From Akkermansiaceae bacterium (lineage in GTDB: Bacteria > Verrucomicrobiota > Verrucomicrobiia > Verrucomicrobiales > DEV007), in the NCBI GenBank assembly GCA_024233005.1, contig JACKQE010000006.1:1-64000 (forward strand): a stretch of DNA of 64,000 nt. Direction: 5' to 3'. A model generated the notes under the pieces. The model was not told where the DNA came from. It ran no database searches and saw only the letters and a program-made list of their open reading frames with translations. Of the stretch, positions 8,072 to 18,900 are shown in pieces (position 1 is the stretch's first letter; every line of letters begins with the position of its first letter). The position numbers and the translations under genes were made by a program.

Positions 8072-8362
8072 TTGTCGCACCGAATAGAGAGGCTAACAAA
8101 TCGGTGGAGACAAGTCCTAGAAGTCTTTGCCCTGACTGTTCAAACATTGGAGGAAAATAACGGCTCCTTTAATCAAGATCTAATCCGAAATCACACTTGT
8201 CGGTTCGCGGGAGAGCTGAAGGAACTGCTCCATGGCCACGCGTATTGTTGCCGAACCAGCTTGGTTCCCCTGAGTTTCGTGGGCTACGCGATGGACCTAC
8301 TTTTTCTTCGCTTTGCTCGGTGGCCCACCTCGTCTGGTCCAGACGTTAGTTTTGCCGCGTAG
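8072..8362 (+). CDS. Possible small hypothetical protein
   Basis: A TTG-initiated frame of 96 codons follows the candidate promoter. The first 55 residues look helical and protein-like (RQVLEVFALTVQTLEENNG). The end is less convincing. No ATG is available and no family is recognised. It may be a relic in the same accessory region. Confidence 0.25.
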   Translation: MSHRIERLTNRWRQVLEVFALTVQTLEENNGSFNQDLIRNHTCRFAGELKELLHGHAYCCRTSLVPLSFVGYAMDLLFLRFARWPTSSGPDVSFAA

Positions 8363-9182
8363 TTAGCAAAATTCCGCCAACGGTTCGTGCTCCCGCTTCC
8401 CAATGATTGCGGCGCGCATTGATGGTCGCCGATTGGATCAGCTCGACCACAAAGTGCGCAAGGTGAGTTCCTGAGGCCCGCGTAGCAGGCAAAATGACCG
8501 AACAATGGCGCTCTGGAACAAGGGCAGGCGCCACTTGCGTGACGCGCAACAGCTGATTGACTGTCGTTCGATTCCTGCTCGCCAACGATTCCTCCCCAGA
8601 GCCTAAGAACACTTCGGATCATCACACCCCGCTGTAACGGAACGGTGGCAGTGGGATTTTGTCTCCATGGCGCGTTGGCTTCCGTTTCATGCCTGTCAAA
8701 ACCACCCGGCACGGTGAGATCCGGAAGCGCAGTGCCACCAAGGACGTTGGTGCGGTCGTTCGTCTGCACCGCGGTGAAGACCGTTGTCGATGGCGTCGAG
8801 CGTTGCCCCCGGCTTCATGCGATGCTAAAGAGGTGAGATTTTCCGGGGCGGAGCGGCGCACGCGACAGTTGAACTCCCGGGCATGGCTAGCTTCCGTGAT
8901 GGGCCGCGTCATGGGCTCAAGAGGTGGACTGAGGCTCGCGCATTCCCCATTCGAGGCCAATCAAACGAGTCTGCCAGTGGACGACGCAGTGGAGTGTCCT
9001 CCGTCGTTGACCGAATGATGATCTCCCCTTTCGCACCCGTCCGTGGCTGGCGAAGGCTGCCCGTCCAGCCCCCGAACCTGGACTCCCACCTTCCCATCGG
9101 TCACTTGACTGCGATCTCACGGCATTCGATCCGAGCCCCGGCCAGCGCCCTCAAAAGAGGCGGCCCACCTTTTGCCGTGCGG
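8363..9182. other. Stretch without a supportable gene
   Basis: Open frames exist on both strands but none looks protein-like over its length, and none has a credible start. I see no tRNA, no clear repeat and no insertion-sequence end. It is probably decayed accessory DNA at the right margin of the region that begins at tRNA-Pro. Confidence 0.4.
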
Positions 9183-9677
9183 TCAGAAATAGATCGCATT
9201 GTAGAGCTTCAGGTTCGAGGCACTGTCGAACCAAAAGGTGATGAGGCCATCCAACAGGGCGCACCCTGCGGCGGCGGCGATGAGGCGGGACCGGCCGGGC
9301 AAGGGCCGAACCGCCAGCAGGATCACGATCAGGGTGATCACCGGGAGGGACGCCATGAGGCCCATCGCCCAGCCATGCGTCGCGATGAGATCCGGCGAAT
9401 GGGAACCTCGGGACCACCCCGCCCAGGTGACGAAAGCCATCAGCCCTTGGTGGATGACCGATTTCAAGAACCCTTTGGGAATTTGGAACAGAGCCAGCGG
9501 GGCCATTTCTCCCAACCACCATTGGTTGACAAAGGGAAGAGTCAGCGCGCTGAGGAGATAGTAGGCAGAGAGGCCGAGGCACAGCCTTTTCGGCCACCGT
9601 TTCCGGTGGGCCGGGCCTCCGGAGGATTCCCGGCAGGCGTCGCCACTCTGGTCCGAAGTGGTTGGGTTGGTCTGCAT
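9183..9677 (-). CDS. Four-helix membrane protein of unknown function
   Basis: Starting at MQTNPTTSDQ gives a 164-residue protein. The longer in-frame start adds an improbable N-terminus. Hydrophobic segments are near RLCLGLSAYYLLSALTLPFV, GLMAFVTWAGW, LMASLPVITLIVILLAVRPL and LIAAAAGCALLDGLITFW. There is no motif I can assign. It is divergent from the FKBP-like gene to its right, with about 290 bases between them. Confidence 0.6.
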   Translation of the reverse strand: MQTNPTTSDQSGDACRESSGGPAHRKRWPKRLCLGLSAYYLLSALTLPFVNQWWLGEMAPLALFQIPKGFLKSVIHQGLMAFVTWAGWSRGSHSPDLIATHGWAMGLMASLPVITLIVILLAVRPLPGRSRLIAAAAGCALLDGLITFWFDSASNLKLYNAIYF

Positions 9678-9968
9678 CAGTCTGTCGGACAGTCCCCCCG
9701 GGAGCGCCCCGCGGAGGCTCGGGCGCTCCACCGGAAAGGGAACTCCCGGTTTCCTCCAAGCCCAGCATCCAAAAATTTCACCCAAGAGTCAAGGATTCTT
9801 GGGGGCGGTCGGGAGGCCTTCGGGAGGTTCGTTGAGTCCGGGACGATTTCACTCCGCAGCGGGGGGGCCGCCCTGATCCGATCCTCGGGACCGACCGGGA
9901 CGACGATCCGGATCGCGGGAACCGGGGAGTATCTGACGCTGCCACGCAGGGAGGAGCCCCGGAGTGAA

Positions 9969-10499
9969 ATGCGTCCCCGGAACGGGAGAACCGCCCGGTT
10001 TCGGTTTGAATTTTACGAAGATGCCCAGTGCGAGAATCCCCTCACCGGGGCCGCGTTCCGTCCCACGAAGGACTTTGTGATGGGATCCGGCGAGGTCTGG
10101 CCCTGGTTGACCCTCGTGGCGGAGTCGATGACCGTGGGAGACCGTCAACGCGTGGAACTGCCGACCACCGCGGCGGAAGGCGCCAGCAAGTGGTTGCCGG
10201 CCGGCTTCACCGGAAAGGTGCTCCACCTTCAGGTCAAGTCTCCTGGCCGTCGGTCCGGAGGAGTAACGCCGTCGCCGGTAGAGGCGGAGGTTCCTCAGCC
10301 CGGCCCGTTGGAGAACCGTTCCACGATCGCCGTCACGATATCCCCGGGGGAACCCTCGATGGGAAAAACCCAGATGTCCTCCTCCGGAACAGGCTCCTCA
10401 AAGGCGGCGAACTGGCTGGGGAGGAGCGAGGCCGGCATGTACTCGTGCTGGCGGTCTTTGAGGCGTTCCCCAATGAGGTCGGCGCCACCGCGGAGATGA
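9969..10499 (+). CDS. Divergent FKBP-like domain protein, 3' end uncertain
   Basis: The chosen ATG has GGAG six bases upstream. Residues about 8-90 resemble an FKBP/SlyD fold: FEFYEDAQC, then FVMGSGEVWPWLTLVAESMT, VGDRQRVELP and a final strand VLHLQVKSPG. FKBP-type domains catalyse prolyl isomerisation or act as chaperones. The Tyr/Asp active-site residues are not obvious, so activity is doubtful. After about residue 92 the frame runs 205 bases antisense to gluconokinase. A TAA at 10264 in another frame would end the gene before that if one base is lost or gained, so a frameshift near 10250 is likely. Confidence 0.4.
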   Translation: MRPRNGRTARFRFEFYEDAQCENPLTGAAFRPTKDFVMGSGEVWPWLTLVAESMTVGDRQRVELPTTAAEGASKWLPAGFTGKVLHLQVKSPGRRSGGVTPSPVEAEVPQPGPLENRSTIAVTISPGEPSMGKTQMSSSGTGSSKAANWLGRSEAGMYSCWRSLRRSPMRSAPPRR

Positions 10500-10804
10500 A
10501 TGAGCCGCAGGTCATCAAAGCCCTCCCGCAGGTAGTCGCGGTATTTCCGCTTCAGGGCGGAGCAGGAGGTGATCACCGGATGCCGGGTCCCCTCGCGGAG
10601 GATCCTCCTGACCCCGTCGAACCACGGCCAGCGGTCCTCGTCCTGGAGGGGAATGCCCTGTCCCATTTTGACCTTGTTTTCCGGAGGATGCAGATCGTCG
10701 CCCTCGATGAACTCGCCGCCGAGCCGCTCCGCGAGCAGCGCGCCCACGGTGGATTTGCCGCAGCCGCTGACGCCCATGAGAAGAATGTGGGAAGGGAGTT
10801 TCAT
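10295..10804 (-). CDS. gntK: Gluconokinase (GntK family)
   Basis: The 169-residue protein has a P-loop at residues 11-19 (GVSGCGKST), then EGDDLHPPENKVKMGQGIPL, the gluconate-site signature of this family, and DEDRWPWF. TSCSALKRKYRDYLR and HEYMPASLLPSQFAAFEEP complete the typical pattern. The enzyme phosphorylates D-gluconate with ATP to 6-phosphogluconate in the cytoplasm. I start at MKLPSHILLMG because the longer frame adds 21 non-conserved residues. Usual length for the family is about 160-180. No gluconate permease or regulator is adjacent. Confidence 0.93.
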   Translation of the reverse strand: MKLPSHILLMGVSGCGKSTVGALLAERLGGEFIEGDDLHPPENKVKMGQGIPLQDEDRWPWFDGVRRILREGTRHPVITSCSALKRKYRDYLREGFDDLRLIHLRGGADLIGERLKDRQHEYMPASLLPSQFAAFEEPVPEEDIWVFPIEGSPGDIVTAIVERFSNGPG

Positions 10805-10946
10805 AAGAGAAAAGGGCCGAAAATGCCACGAAACAGGCCCGCTTGCAAACGCATCGCCTCCTCCCATCCGATCCGGAGCGCGGATGCTGACCTTGACGGG
10901 GGCCGTCCGGTCTGGTTTGCTGAGGTAGCCCCCGGTTCACCAGATC

Positions 10947-11555
10947 ATGAGAGACACTTCACGCAATGCCCTCATCGGCGTCCTGACGCTGGTCGCGGCC
11001 GTGTCGTTCACCTATCTGTTGCTCTCCGCAAAGGCGGATTCCAACAAACTGAATGCGGGAATTGTTTTTTACACCCGGGGAAGCGGCGGCGTCCAGTATC
11101 TGCTGGCGGACCATACGGAATCAAAACGGGGCTGGGCAGCATTCAGCGGTCGCCAGGATGGTGTCGAAACCGCCGCCGAGACGGCCGCCCGCGAAACCGA
11201 GGAAGAAACGCACGGGTATTTCAGCCGGGCCACCCTGCTGAAACGGATCCAAAACCAGCGCCCCTTCACGAACGGTCGCTACCATCTCTATTTCCTCCAG
11301 ATCGACCGGGTGCCGGCGGAACGCATCATGGGGCGCCGAGTGCCGGGCGGGGTGGAGAGCTACGCGGAGCGGGGTCCCTATGCCTGGATCCCCGCCTCCG
11401 AAGTGCTCCGGGCCCTGGCGACCGGCTCCAAGAAAACCAAGGACCTCCTGATCAATCCGAGATACCTCCCCGCGGGCACCAAGAATCCCCATTTTTGGGA
11501 TGAATGGATCGAGAATCTGCGGGCCGCCCAGCAGGCGGGTGTCCTGCCGAAGTAA
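10947..11555 (+). CDS. Membrane-anchored Nudix-like hydrolase
   Basis: The 202-residue product begins with a signal-like hydrophobic segment (about residues 8-28). A Nudix fold follows with a box at residues 68-90: Gly68, Glu74, Arg82-Glu83 and Glu86-Glu87 are in place. The usual late glycine is His89, with Gly90 next to it, so the box is slightly off-consensus. Nudix enzymes split nucleoside diphosphates linked to another group. An exported or membrane-tethered Nudix protein is unusual, and the substrate cannot be inferred. It converges with the penicillin-binding protein gene. Confidence 0.75.
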   Translation: MRDTSRNALIGVLTLVAAVSFTYLLLSAKADSNKLNAGIVFYTRGSGGVQYLLADHTESKRGWAAFSGRQDGVETAAETAARETEEETHGYFSRATLLKRIQNQRPFTNGRYHLYFLQIDRVPAERIMGRRVPGGVESYAERGPYAWIPASEVLRALATGSKKTKDLLINPRYLPAGTKNPHFWDEWIENLRAAQQAGVLPK

Positions 11556-11590
11556 GCACGGCGGACGTCGCCACCCCTCCGCACGGGAAT

Positions 11591-13888
11591 TCAGTCGCCG
11601 AAACCCAACGCCTTCCCAAAGCGGCGCCACAGTCCGGGTTCTTCCGCTTCAGTCCCACCACCTCCCCCGCCGGAGGTGACTCCCGGCGCATGACGGGAGC
11701 AAAATTCCCGCGGAATCATCGCATGGGGCACCCGCTCCCGGTAGGAACGGTCCGCCTTATGGCATCCCTCGGTGGCGAGCGCGCCGGTGTCCCGGCACAG
11801 CTCCACGTCCATGATGTCGTCGGCCACGGGCAACGCGCCGCATTCATACCCGATCTGTTGGGCCGCGGCCATGACATCGGCCCAGACCGGCAGGGCGACC
11901 CGGGAGCCATAGCCCCGGTTGACGATGCGGCCGGGCCGGTCCAGGCCCACCCAGACGCCGGCCGTGAGCCGTGAGGTGTAGCCGAGGAACCAGGCATCAT
12001 GGAAATCATCGGTAGTGCCGGTCTTCCCGGCCGCCGGGGCGGTGAAGCCCAGTTCCGCCAATCCGCGCGCGGTGCCTTTCGGCCCGGTGACCTGCTCGAG
12101 GAGCCGCGAGGTCAGCCAGGCCGCGCCGGGTGAGACCAGCTCGCGGGTCTGGTCGGCGTGCTCGTAGAGCACCCCGCCATCGGACCGGGTAATGCGGGTG
12201 ATGAAATACGGTTCATGCCGGAAGCCGGCACCGGGAAAGGCGGTGTAGGCGGAGGTGAGGGATTCCAGAGTGGCCCCGAGATTCCCGATGTAGGTCTGGG
12301 GAGAAACCGGCACCTCCTCCTCCGGGATCAATCCAGCCTGGGCGATGAGGGCGCTCACGGCGCCGAAACCGGCACGTTCCCCGACTCTCACGGTCATGGT
12401 GTTGCGGGACTCGATCAACCCTTTGGAGGCGGGCTGGGCGCCCAGGAAACGTCCGTCCGAATTTTTGGGACTCCACTTCTGCTTGGCCCAGGGGATTTCA
12501 CCGGGCTTGAGGGGATCGTCGGAAACGTAGGTTCCGGGAAACAAGCCCTGTTCGAACGCCGCCGCATAGACCAGGGGCTTGATCACCGAGCCGACCTGAC
12601 GGCGCGCCTGCCGGGCTCGATCGAACCGGCTTTGGGCAAAATTCCGCCCTCCGATGAGGACGCGGATTTCGCCGGAGGCCTGTTCAATGACCGTGACCGC
12701 AGCCTGGAGATAGTCGGTCGAGGCTTCCGGATCTCCTTCCGCTGCCGGCTGCCAGGATCGGGCCAGCGGATGCGCATAACCGGGCTCCTGTTCGATTTCC
12801 GCCAGACGGGTCTCCACCGCATGCGCGGCGGCGCGCTGAAGGACCAGATCAAACGTGGTGCTGATCTCCAGACCGCCCTTGTCCAACTCCTCCTGCGGCA
12901 GGAGATGGGCCAGCTCCCGCTCCACCGCCTCGAGCGGATAGTCCCGTTCCAGCCGGGGACCGCCCCGATCCACCCGGGATCCCAGGCTCGACTCTGGCAG
13001 CACCACAGGGCGCTCCTCCTTGGCGGTGGCGGCCAGAGAGGCATCGAGCGCGCCTTCGACCTCCATGCGCCCGATGACATCCCTCTGCTCGGCCAGGGCG
13101 GCTTCGTAATGCCGGAAAGGAGAGAACCGGTTCGGGGCGCGAATGATGCCCACGAGCATGGCCGACTCCGCCAGGGTCATTTCCGACGCGGGCTTCCCGT
13201 AGTAGCCGCGCGCGGCTTGTTCCACCCCGTGGAGACCGGTGCCGTAGAATATGCGGTTGATGTAGAGTCGCAGGATCTCGTCCTTGGAATAGGCCTCTTC
13301 GATCCGCTTGGAGAGTGCCGCCTCGAGGAGCTTTCGTTTCAGGCTCTTCGCCCTCAGATCGAACGTGTTCCTGGCCAACTGCATGGAGATGGTTCCGGCG
13401 CCCTCGACGATTTCGCCGCGCATCGAGTTGCGCAGCGACGCCCGGATCACACCGATCCAGTCGACCCCGTCATGCTCGTAAAACCGGGAATCCTCGCGGG
13501 CGACCAGAGCCTTGAGAAACCACGGAGAAACGGCCTCGAGAGGAACGATGCTGCGCCCGTCGCCATGAAGGCTGCCCAGCAACTGCCCTCGCGCATCGAG
13601 AACGCGCGACTCCATCGGCATGCGGCTGACCTCGGCGAGATCATAGCGCTTCGCGATCTGGCAAAAGTAGAGCCAGACTCCGAGCAGGGCGATGAGGCCG
13701 AGCACGACGGAAAAGACGCCGACGGCCAAAAACACCCGCAGCCAGGGATGATGATGCCACCACAGGGCGAACCGGCCAATCCGCAGCGCCCAGGGTCCGC
13801 TGGGCAGCTGTCGCTTCCCCGTCACCGCATTCATCCGCCGCTGACGAGAGGCCGGGGTGGATTTGGACGGACGTGACGGACGGGGCAT
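11591..13888 (-). CDS. Class A penicillin-binding protein (transglycosylase/transpeptidase)
   Basis: The 765-residue protein has a basic N-terminus, a membrane helix at about 52-76 and a GT51 domain. REDSRFYEHDG (catalytic Glu132) and GAGTISMQLARN near 163-174 are the GT51 signatures. The transpeptidase domain has Ser434-x-x-Lys437 in QVGSVIKP, SRN at 494-496 and KTGT at 622-625. It polymerises and cross-links peptidoglycan on the outer face of the inner membrane. PBP1B/PBP1C-like subtype cannot be fixed from sequence alone. I start at MPRPSRPSK because the upstream part is not conserved-looking. A glycine-rich tail ends the protein. Confidence 0.93.
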   Translation of the reverse strand: MPRPSRPSKSTPASRQRRMNAVTGKRQLPSGPWALRIGRFALWWHHHPWLRVFLAVGVFSVVLGLIALLGVWLYFCQIAKRYDLAEVSRMPMESRVLDARGQLLGSLHGDGRSIVPLEAVSPWFLKALVAREDSRFYEHDGVDWIGVIRASLRNSMRGEIVEGAGTISMQLARNTFDLRAKSLKRKLLEAALSKRIEEAYSKDEILRLYINRIFYGTGLHGVEQAARGYYGKPASEMTLAESAMLVGIIRAPNRFSPFRHYEAALAEQRDVIGRMEVEGALDASLAATAKEERPVVLPESSLGSRVDRGGPRLERDYPLEAVERELAHLLPQEELDKGGLEISTTFDLVLQRAAAHAVETRLAEIEQEPGYAHPLARSWQPAAEGDPEASTDYLQAAVTVIEQASGEIRVLIGGRNFAQSRFDRARQARRQVGSVIKPLVYAAAFEQGLFPGTYVSDDPLKPGEIPWAKQKWSPKNSDGRFLGAQPASKGLIESRNTMTVRVGERAGFGAVSALIAQAGLIPEEEVPVSPQTYIGNLGATLESLTSAYTAFPGAGFRHEPYFITRITRSDGGVLYEHADQTRELVSPGAAWLTSRLLEQVTGPKGTARGLAELGFTAPAAGKTGTTDDFHDAWFLGYTSRLTAGVWVGLDRPGRIVNRGYGSRVALPVWADVMAAAQQIGYECGALPVADDIMDVELCRDTGALATEGCHKADRSYRERVPHAMIPREFCSRHAPGVTSGGGGGGTEAEEPGLWRRFGKALGFGD

Positions 13889-14140
13889 GAAGCGATGGAT
13901 GCAAGGTTCCAAATAGTACAGCCTTTTGAAAAAATTACCATCCCGATGCGCCCCCCGCGGAAGGGCCGGCACGCCGCGTCAACGCACCACGAGCGCCCAA
14001 GCACCCTTCCGGCATTCCACTTTCTATCGTCCGGTGCAGATTGCTGGTCGACGAAAGCCCCGTCGCAGGAGAATCTTTCTCCCTGGGACGTCTCCTCCGG
14101 TTTCCAAGGCAGGTCGGCCCTCCCCACCCTGAACGAAACG

Positions 14141-15727
14141 ATGGCCACGCCTTTCAAAACATCCGCCGCCCGGCACCGCCACCCGGCAAACGCTTTCCTC
14201 TTTGGCAGCCTGCTGGCGCTTTTCTCTGCATGGGCTGGGGTCGGTGAGGAGAAGGCCTCCGGAGGACGCGTCCTGGGCGCCCTCGAACCCTTCTCCGACG
14301 TTCCCACCGGTCCGCTCGGCAAAGGATTCATCGACCACTGGAACTGGAGCGACCGCGTTCGCGAGGAGGCCCGGCAAGCCAGCCGCATCGAAACGGTGGC
14401 TACCGGTTCCGGGAAGCAGCTCCAGGTCAGGATTTCCTCCGGATTTCCCGATCAGCCCGCCTTTCACCGGCTGATCAGTTTCACGCCCCACTTTCCTCCC
14501 GAGGCCGACGCCGTGCGAATGCGCATCAAAGTGACCGCTGGAACATGGCGTCTCTTTCTCGGTGGTCCAACAGCCTATTATGCCAACAGTGACGTCTTCA
14601 CCGCGGTTCATGAAATAAAAGCCGCCTCCCCGGCCGAATGGGTGTCCGTGGAGTTTTCCCTGAACCACCCGCTTTGGCGGAATTTCCGCCGGGCCGGCTT
14701 CAGCACCGAGGCCCCGCGCAACTACTACACCCGCTGGTCCCAGGAACCCACCGCGCTGTATGTCGCGGGTGGATCGTCGGGAGAATGCCTCCTCGACCAG
14801 GTCGAGCTGATCGCCCATGGGGAAGGCCGCGCGTTCCCTCACTTTGAACCCGACCAGGTCAAGCGGGCGAGCCCCATCGCGGACTTCGAGGACGGACAGA
14901 CCGACCGGGTATTCACCCTGTATTTTGCCGACAACGAAAGCGAGTGGTTCGAGCAGTCGTGGAAACGCGAGAAGCCGCTGCGTTTCACCCCGGCCCAACT
15001 AAGCCTCGTCGACACCGGTTTCACAGGCCGGCAATCGCTCGCCTGCACCGGCCCCTCGGCCGAGGAAGTCCACTGCACCGGCATCCGGACCGAAGGGGGC
15101 GCCAACGCGAACGCCCTCCGGATGACTCTCCGCAAGGACGCGCCGGGCCTGAAAAACACCCTCTTCGGCACCGGCCCCGCCGAGGCACTCGACGTGCTGG
15201 TGTTCGTGGCTCCGCGGGGCCGGCCCTTTCCATGGGAAACCCTCGCACCAGCGGCCTCCCTGCGCGAGTCCCCGCACCGCGGCTTTGACTACCAGTTTTC
15301 CTATCGGGAGATCCGGAACCGCCAGGATCTCCACGTGGCGATATACCAGACGCGCCGCTTTCTCAAGCCCGCCGAGTGGACCACCCTGACGCTGCCCCTC
15401 GCCGATTTCACCTGCGTCTATGGTTCCGGCGAGTGCCAGGACCGTTTTCTGAAGCATCAGCCCCTCGCCAGTGATGACATCATCGCCGTCGCCTGGCTCA
15501 ATCCGTGGAGCCGTCAAGGAGACCGGCAATCAGCAGTGACCCTGTTGGTCGATGACCTGGAATTCGCCACCGTCCCCGGCACTCCGGAGGAGTTGCGCTC
15601 CTACTGGCAAATTCCGGATGGGGAGAGCATTCGGCTGATCCCCGAAGGGCAGGGCCCGCAGCGGTTCCTCTACATGCTCCTGCCGGGTGAGGAAGCAGGG
15701 AAGCCGATCGGATCGTCAGCGCCTTAG
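14141..15727 (+). CDS. Secreted protein with two carbohydrate-binding-like beta modules, unknown function
   Basis: The 528-residue product opens with a probable signal peptide (FLFGSLLALFSAWAGVGE). Two halves each contain a beta-sandwich-like pattern that ends in similar wording: ECLLDQVELIAHG near residue 225 and VTLLVDDLEFATVPG near 475. Such modules are typical of galactose-binding or CIA30-like folds. No catalytic motif is visible. It is divergently placed from the penicillin-binding protein gene. I start at the ATG that gives a clean signal peptide; the longer frame begins with non-protein-like sequence. Confidence 0.65.
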   Translation: MATPFKTSAARHRHPANAFLFGSLLALFSAWAGVGEEKASGGRVLGALEPFSDVPTGPLGKGFIDHWNWSDRVREEARQASRIETVATGSGKQLQVRISSGFPDQPAFHRLISFTPHFPPEADAVRMRIKVTAGTWRLFLGGPTAYYANSDVFTAVHEIKAASPAEWVSVEFSLNHPLWRNFRRAGFSTEAPRNYYTRWSQEPTALYVAGGSSGECLLDQVELIAHGEGRAFPHFEPDQVKRASPIADFEDGQTDRVFTLYFADNESEWFEQSWKREKPLRFTPAQLSLVDTGFTGRQSLACTGPSAEEVHCTGIRTEGGANANALRMTLRKDAPGLKNTLFGTGPAEALDVLVFVAPRGRPFPWETLAPAASLRESPHRGFDYQFSYREIRNRQDLHVAIYQTRRFLKPAEWTTLTLPLADFTCVYGSGECQDRFLKHQPLASDDIIAVAWLNPWSRQGDRQSAVTLLVDDLEFATVPGTPEELRSYWQIPDGESIRLIPEGQGPQRFLYMLLPGEEAGKPIGSSAP

Positions 15728-15991
15728 ATCGGACCCGGCAGCCGGAGGTTGCCCGAGCACCTCGACCGGCACGAATCAACCGCCATCGAAAGGGGAAAGA
15801 TCCGGTCCATGGGAGGGCGGCTGACAATGCGAGACATGACGCGCGCCGAGCATGCCTGCGTCGCCTGCAAATGTTGGCCAATGGCTCCAAACAATTAGAA
15901 CAGACCAAATGACCGCGAAATCCAATCAACCCCTTGCCCCATGGTCGACAGGCTCTTGAGAGTAACGGAGGGCGGGGAGCCCGCGCTCTGA
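15728..15991. other. Convergent intergenic spacer, nothing recognised
   Basis: The spacer separates the converging ends of the secreted beta-module gene and the large membrane protein gene. I find no hairpin with a T-run and no gene. Confidence 0.4.
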
Positions 15992-18900
15992 TCATGCTTC
16001 CGGTTTTACCTCTCCCGGCAATTTCGGTGGCACCACGGCCTTCGCTCGAGGCGGACTCTTTCTAAAATGCCCCCCGTTCGACGAGTTTTTCCACCCGATG
16101 CGCAGCCATCGCACCAGGGCTGCGGCGAGCCAGAGCGCCCAGAGGAGCATGGCCAGACGGTACCACCAGACCGAGATCGAGGCGTAACCAGGCTGAGGCA
16201 GCTCGGCCGGAGTTCGCGCCGCATACCAGATGAGCCGAGAATCGCTTGAGCCGTTTCCGACAATGTACATCTCCGGATCGCCGAGGAGGCCCGACGAGGC
16301 GATGCCGATGAAAATCCCGATCGAGAGCAGGGTCAGGATGATCAGTCCTGACTGGCAGAGATTATAGGCCCACACCGGTAACCTCTGATACCCCTCGGCG
16401 CCGCGCCATTTCAGGAGAAATAGCCAGGCGACGACGAGCAAAGCCAAAATCACGGGTACTTGGGTGAGTCCGAGGGAGAGCAGCATCCATTGGTGCAGGC
16501 GCAGGGGTGAATTGGACACCCGTGAGAGTATGATGGCGGCGAGGAGGGCGAAAACGAGCACTCCCCAGAAGCGAAAGGCCGGGCCCTGCTGCGGTCCCTC
16601 CGACCAGAGGAGCCAGCGATCACGAGGCGGTTGGATCTCGGTGACCACATTCGCCGCCTCGACGGGGAGGTCGACGGCATCAGCCAACGTCCAAGTGCCC
16701 CCTTCGCTGGGGAGACGCCATTCCACGACGAGATTCTGCGAGCCGGGCTTCAATGGCACGACGACGGCGTCGCCATCTTTCCGCACGGGAATGGATCGTC
16801 CGTCGTGGGTCAACGAGGTGACCTCGGCGCCGGAGGGCAGGCGGATCGGGAAATCCTCGCCAAGGCTGGTCCGCAACGACAGGTTGAGGGTTGAGGCCAT
16901 CTGGCGACGACCGGGATTCACGCCATGCACGGCCGAATCGATCGTGACTGCGGCACCTTCAACCGCCTTCGGCCGCGAGACGTTGAGGCTCGCGCTTTCG
17001 CCCGGCCAGGGTTGCCAGAGGGGCACGAGTTGTCCCTCGAGGTCCTCAAAGAGAGGCGCGACGCCGGTGAAGGTGACGTTCCAGACCGGCGAGGCGACGA
17101 GACGCCATTGTTCGGTCCAGATGTCAGTCTCGCGGGTGGAGAGGTTCAGGTCGGTCACCGGAGAGAGTTCACCCTCCCAAGCGGTCTCGTTCTCGTTCGG
17201 GGCCAGTCGAACCTCGATCGCTCCGCTCTCGACGGTGCGCCCCTGGCTGACAACCTTTTCTCCAGTGAGGAGCGGCACGCGAAGGGCGGCGGCGCGTCCT
17301 CCGGGAGAAAGGCGTTTCACCGTGGTCGTGACACGCCAGACGAGGCCGAGCTCGATCTGGCGTTCGACTAGGAGGGCGTGTTTCGTGTCGGGCCGGTCGT
17401 AATTGGCGGCGGCGGCTTCCTCGTGCCGGACGCGGGAGAAAAGGACCTGATCCTCGGCGGCACCGTCGGGACGCAGACCGCTCACGGTCCATCCCTCGGC
17501 CGAGACGGAGACGCGGCGGGGCTTGAGGGGAAAGCCCCACTCCCATTCGGTGAGATCGCGGAGCCGACCTTTCACCGTCAGCTCGTGGATGCCGGCCGAG
17601 GGGAGGAGCACCCAGAGATGGCCGTCGCGACGCAGCAATGTGGCGGGTTTGCCATCGCCGAAATCGGCGCTCTCGGGAACGAGGGCGGAGAAGGTCACCG
17701 GCACAGGCACGGCGCAGCGATCGGCGGCATGATAGGGCAGGGTCAGGGTGAAGGTCTGGCCTTCGAACCTCAAATCGGCCGAGGCGAGGTCGGCGGCGCC
17801 GGGGAAGGTGTCAGGCGTCTCGGTGAGGCGTTTTTTCAATTCCTCAAGGAGGTCCTGGTTCGGAAACTGCGCCTTGGCCGTTGAGGCGAAGGCAAAGAGC
17901 AGCAATCCTGCCAATACCACCAATGCGGTGACCGGGGTCGCTTTCGGCGCGGGGACTTCGTCCTTTTCGGGCGCGGGTTCGGCGGGCGGGACGACTTTTC
18001 TTTTCTGACTCAGGAGCATGGCCGCGAGGAGGACGAGGCAGAGAATGCGGACGACTCCGAGGGGGCGGGAGAGGTACGGCGGGATGAGAATAGGGCGCAC
18101 CGTCTGCGCGCCCGAGACGGGACCGTCCCAGCCGAAGGTGATGGTGCGCCAGCTCCAGTTCGGGACGCCGGGTCCGGTTTGGATCACGGCCTTGGGATCG
18201 GCCTTGAGGTTGTCGGCGTTCTTGGAGAGTTTTTTCCCTTCTTGCGGCGCCGCCTTGCGCACCAAGATGGAATCCGACCTCATGTTTTCCGCCGTCGACG
18301 CGGGTGCCGAGGCCGGGAAAGCGCCGCCTCCGTCGAAGTCGTTGTTCCACCTGCCGTAGTCCGAGACCTGCTCGAGCTGGGGAAAAATCACGGCTTGGAT
18401 CTGTCTCGCGGCAAAGGGGGCGAGAAAGATCACTAGGATCGCCGCGGCGGCCCATTTGCCGCCATTCGCGACATTCCGCCAACGCCCCTCCGGCAGCACC
18501 GCCACAAGGGCCACGGGGATTAGCAGAACCAGCCAGGAGAAGCGCGGCGCGCCGGGCTCGTGGTAGGCGAGTCCGAAGGCGGCGAAGGCGAGCAGGGCCG
18601 CGAGAAATCCGCGCAGGCGGAAGACAGCGAGGGTGAAGAGCAGCAGCAAGAACAGGTCGAGGAGCGACCAAGAGGTGAGCCAGTCGCCATTCGTGTAGTC
18701 AGCCCCGGGCATCGCGAAAAGACGGTAGCCGGGAGGCAGATGCAGGGTCGCGCCGAGGCGGTCGGCGTCCGCGAGCCAGCCGGTCGCGGGGAGAGTGCTG
18801 CCAAGCGCCTCGATGCGGCCCGTCGCGACGGCATCGAGCGAGGGACTGCGCACCTCGAAACCGGGGGACCCGCCATCGGGATTGTGAGTGATGAGTTGCG

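Noticed and set aside
8645..8960. Overlapping open frames on both strands
   Set aside because: No credible start and no protein-like pattern in any frame.
12158..13876. 572-codon open frame antisense to the penicillin-binding protein
   Set aside because: Composition is Arg/Gly/Pro-heavy and there is no domain; the minus-strand gene has all catalytic motifs.
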